Made by a program: the position numbers and the translations under genes. From Arthrobacter alkaliphilus (lineage in GTDB: Bacteria; Actinomycetota; Actinomycetes; Actinomycetales; Micrococcaceae), in the NCBI RefSeq assembly GCF_021483235.1, contig NZ_JAKEEC010000003.1:1-63285 (forward strand): a stretch of 63,285 bases of DNA. Direction: 5' to 3'. Positions 62,404 through 63,285 of this stretch are shown piece by piece (position 1 is the stretch's first letter; every line of letters starts with the position of its first letter). The notes beneath the pieces are model-generated. The model had not been told where the DNA came from and did not search any database. It worked only from the letters and a program-made list of their open reading frames with translations.

Positions 62404-63254
62404 GCTCGGTCCTTTTTGACGCCCCGGGCCCGAAGGCCCGCTCACGCTACCGGATCCTCGGCGTCGTAACCGCCCTGGTCATTATCGCCATCGTCGGCTT
62501 CATCGTCCTTCGTTTCGCCCAAAGCGGTCAGTTCGACGAGAAGAAGTGGCATCTGTTCACCTTCCCGCTGGTCCAGCAGACCATCCTGCAATCAGTGGGC
62601 GCCACGCTTTCGGCCTTTGCCACCGCAGCAGTGCTTAGCTTGGTGCTTGGCGTCTTCCTGGCCTTCGGGCGGCTCTCCGACCGCCGGTGGATCAGCCTGC
62701 CCTGCTACGGATTCACGGAGCTTTTCCGTGCCATTCCGCTGCTGATCCTGATGATGATCTTCTACTACGGGCTCCCTCCGCTCGGCGTCCAGGGAATCAC
62801 GCCCTTCACGGCAGTCGTTGCGGGCTTGGTGCTCTACAACGGCTCGGTGCTCGCGGAAGTATTCCGGGCCGGCATCGAATCGCTCCCCCGCGGCCAGAGC
62901 GAAGCCGGCTATGCGATCGGCCTGCCGAAGAGCGCGGTCATGACAAACATCCTGCTGCCGCAGGCGGTCCGTTCAATGCTCCCGGTGATCATTTCCCAGC
63001 TTGTGGTCATCCTCAAGGACACCGCATTGGGCTTCATCGTGACCTACAACGAGATCCTGTTCCAGGCGAAGTACTTCGGAAGCCAAGCCCAGTACGGCGC
63101 GCCAATCATCCCTTCTGCGATCATCGCCGCGGTCCTGTACGTCGGAATGTGCCTGATCCTGGCCGGTATCGCCAAGTGGCTTGAAGGCAGGATGCGCCGG
63201 AGCGTCAAAGTGGTGAAGGTGGCCAAGTCCGAGATTGTCGATATCGAGGGCTAG
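62400..63254 (+). CDS. gluD: Glutamate ABC transporter permease
   Basis: A 284-residue permease forming a heterodimer with GluC. A cytoplasmic N-terminus of about 20 residues leads into a first membrane helix (ILGVVTALVIIAIVGFIVLRF), then a loop (FDEKKWHLFTFPLVQQTIL) and four more helices. The EAA loop is QSEAGYAIGLPKSAVMTNILLPQ, followed by VVILKDTALGF. The last gene of the operon; only 31 bases of the window remain, so no terminator can be assessed. Confidence 0.93.
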   Translation: MSSVLFDAPGPKARSRYRILGVVTALVIIAIVGFIVLRFAQSGQFDEKKWHLFTFPLVQQTILQSVGATLSAFATAAVLSLVLGVFLAFGRLSDRRWISLPCYGFTELFRAIPLLILMMIFYYGLPPLGVQGITPFTAVVAGLVLYNGSVLAEVFRAGIESLPRGQSEAGYAIGLPKSAVMTNILLPQAVRSMLPVIISQLVVILKDTALGFIVTYNEILFQAKYFGSQAQYGAPIIPSAIIAAVLYVGMCLILAGIAKWLEGRMRRSVKVVKVAKSEIVDIEG

Positions 63255-63285
63255 CCGCAAGATCTCCGAAGTCGTGGGGGTGGGG

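Overview
The window is high-GC chromosomal DNA from an actinobacterium of the Micrococcaceae, most likely Arthrobacter or a close relative (Pseudarthrobacter, Paenarthrobacter). The evidence is AdnAB and UvrD2 instead of RecBCD, the coproporphyrin-dependent haem pathway with HemQ, a SigE/RseA/TatB locus, DUF3107, DUF3117 and DUF2342 proteins, frequent GTG and TTG starts, and many start codons preceded by a -10-like hexamer rather than a Shine-Dalgarno site. No plasmid, phage, transposase or CRISPR signature was found, so this looks like core chromosome with local repeat expansions.

Layout. Positions 1-36 hold the 5' half of an initiator tRNA, cut by the window edge. From 0.2 to 18.8 kb is a block resembling the mycobacterial Rv3193c-Rv3204 region: UPF0182 membrane protein, PDZ/Lon-like protease, DUF2342 protein, a nudC-uvrD2-metallopeptidase operon, an APH-family kinase-like protein, then an operon of an alkyltransferase-like protein, adnA and adnB (double-strand break resection). 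From 18.9 to 22.4 kb are a DnaQ-like exonuclease and a polar amino-acid ABC operon (binding protein, permease, ATPase). A GH3 lipoprotein-type hydrolase follows. From 23.9 to 35.3 kb lies a complete glutamyl-tRNA-to-haem pathway: hemA on the plus strand and, divergently, hemE-hemG-hemQ-hemH-hemC-hemD-hemB, a luciferase-like flavin oxidoreductase, and hemL. Downstream of hemA sits an array of four 104-bp hairpin-forming repeats.

From 35.8 to 39.8 kb are an SDR oxidoreductase, a MoeZ-type E1-rhodanese, a TetR regulator, DUF3107, a small membrane protein and a pterin dehydratase. From 39.8 to 43 kb is a thiamin locus: thiO-thiS-thiG under a TPP riboswitch, with thiE divergent. Then come an RNB ribonuclease, a DEAD-box helicase, an orphan beta-class DNA methyltransferase, a PHP phosphoesterase and an aminopeptidase P.

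From 50 to 59.8 kb the order mirrors the mycobacterial sigE region (about Rv1205-Rv1234): stress protein, MgtE-like/CBS protein, DUF1003 protein, Mrp ATPase, TatB, anti-sigma factor, SigE, O-methyltransferase, DUF3117, a membrane mannosyltransferase-like protein, a DivIVA-like protein and a LOG-family protein. The htrA gene found there in mycobacteria is absent. The window ends with a gluABCD-type glutamate ABC operon.

The strongest observations for follow-up are the 104-bp hairpin array after hemA, the recurring TANNNT-N6/7-RTG arrangement implying many leaderless mRNAs, the flavin oxidoreductase embedded in the haem operon, a 17-bp tandem repeat that carries the adnB stop codon, and the altered metal or cluster ligands in AdnA, the APH-like protein and the GH3 enzyme. 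I did not see a clear candidate for an entirely new multi-gene system.
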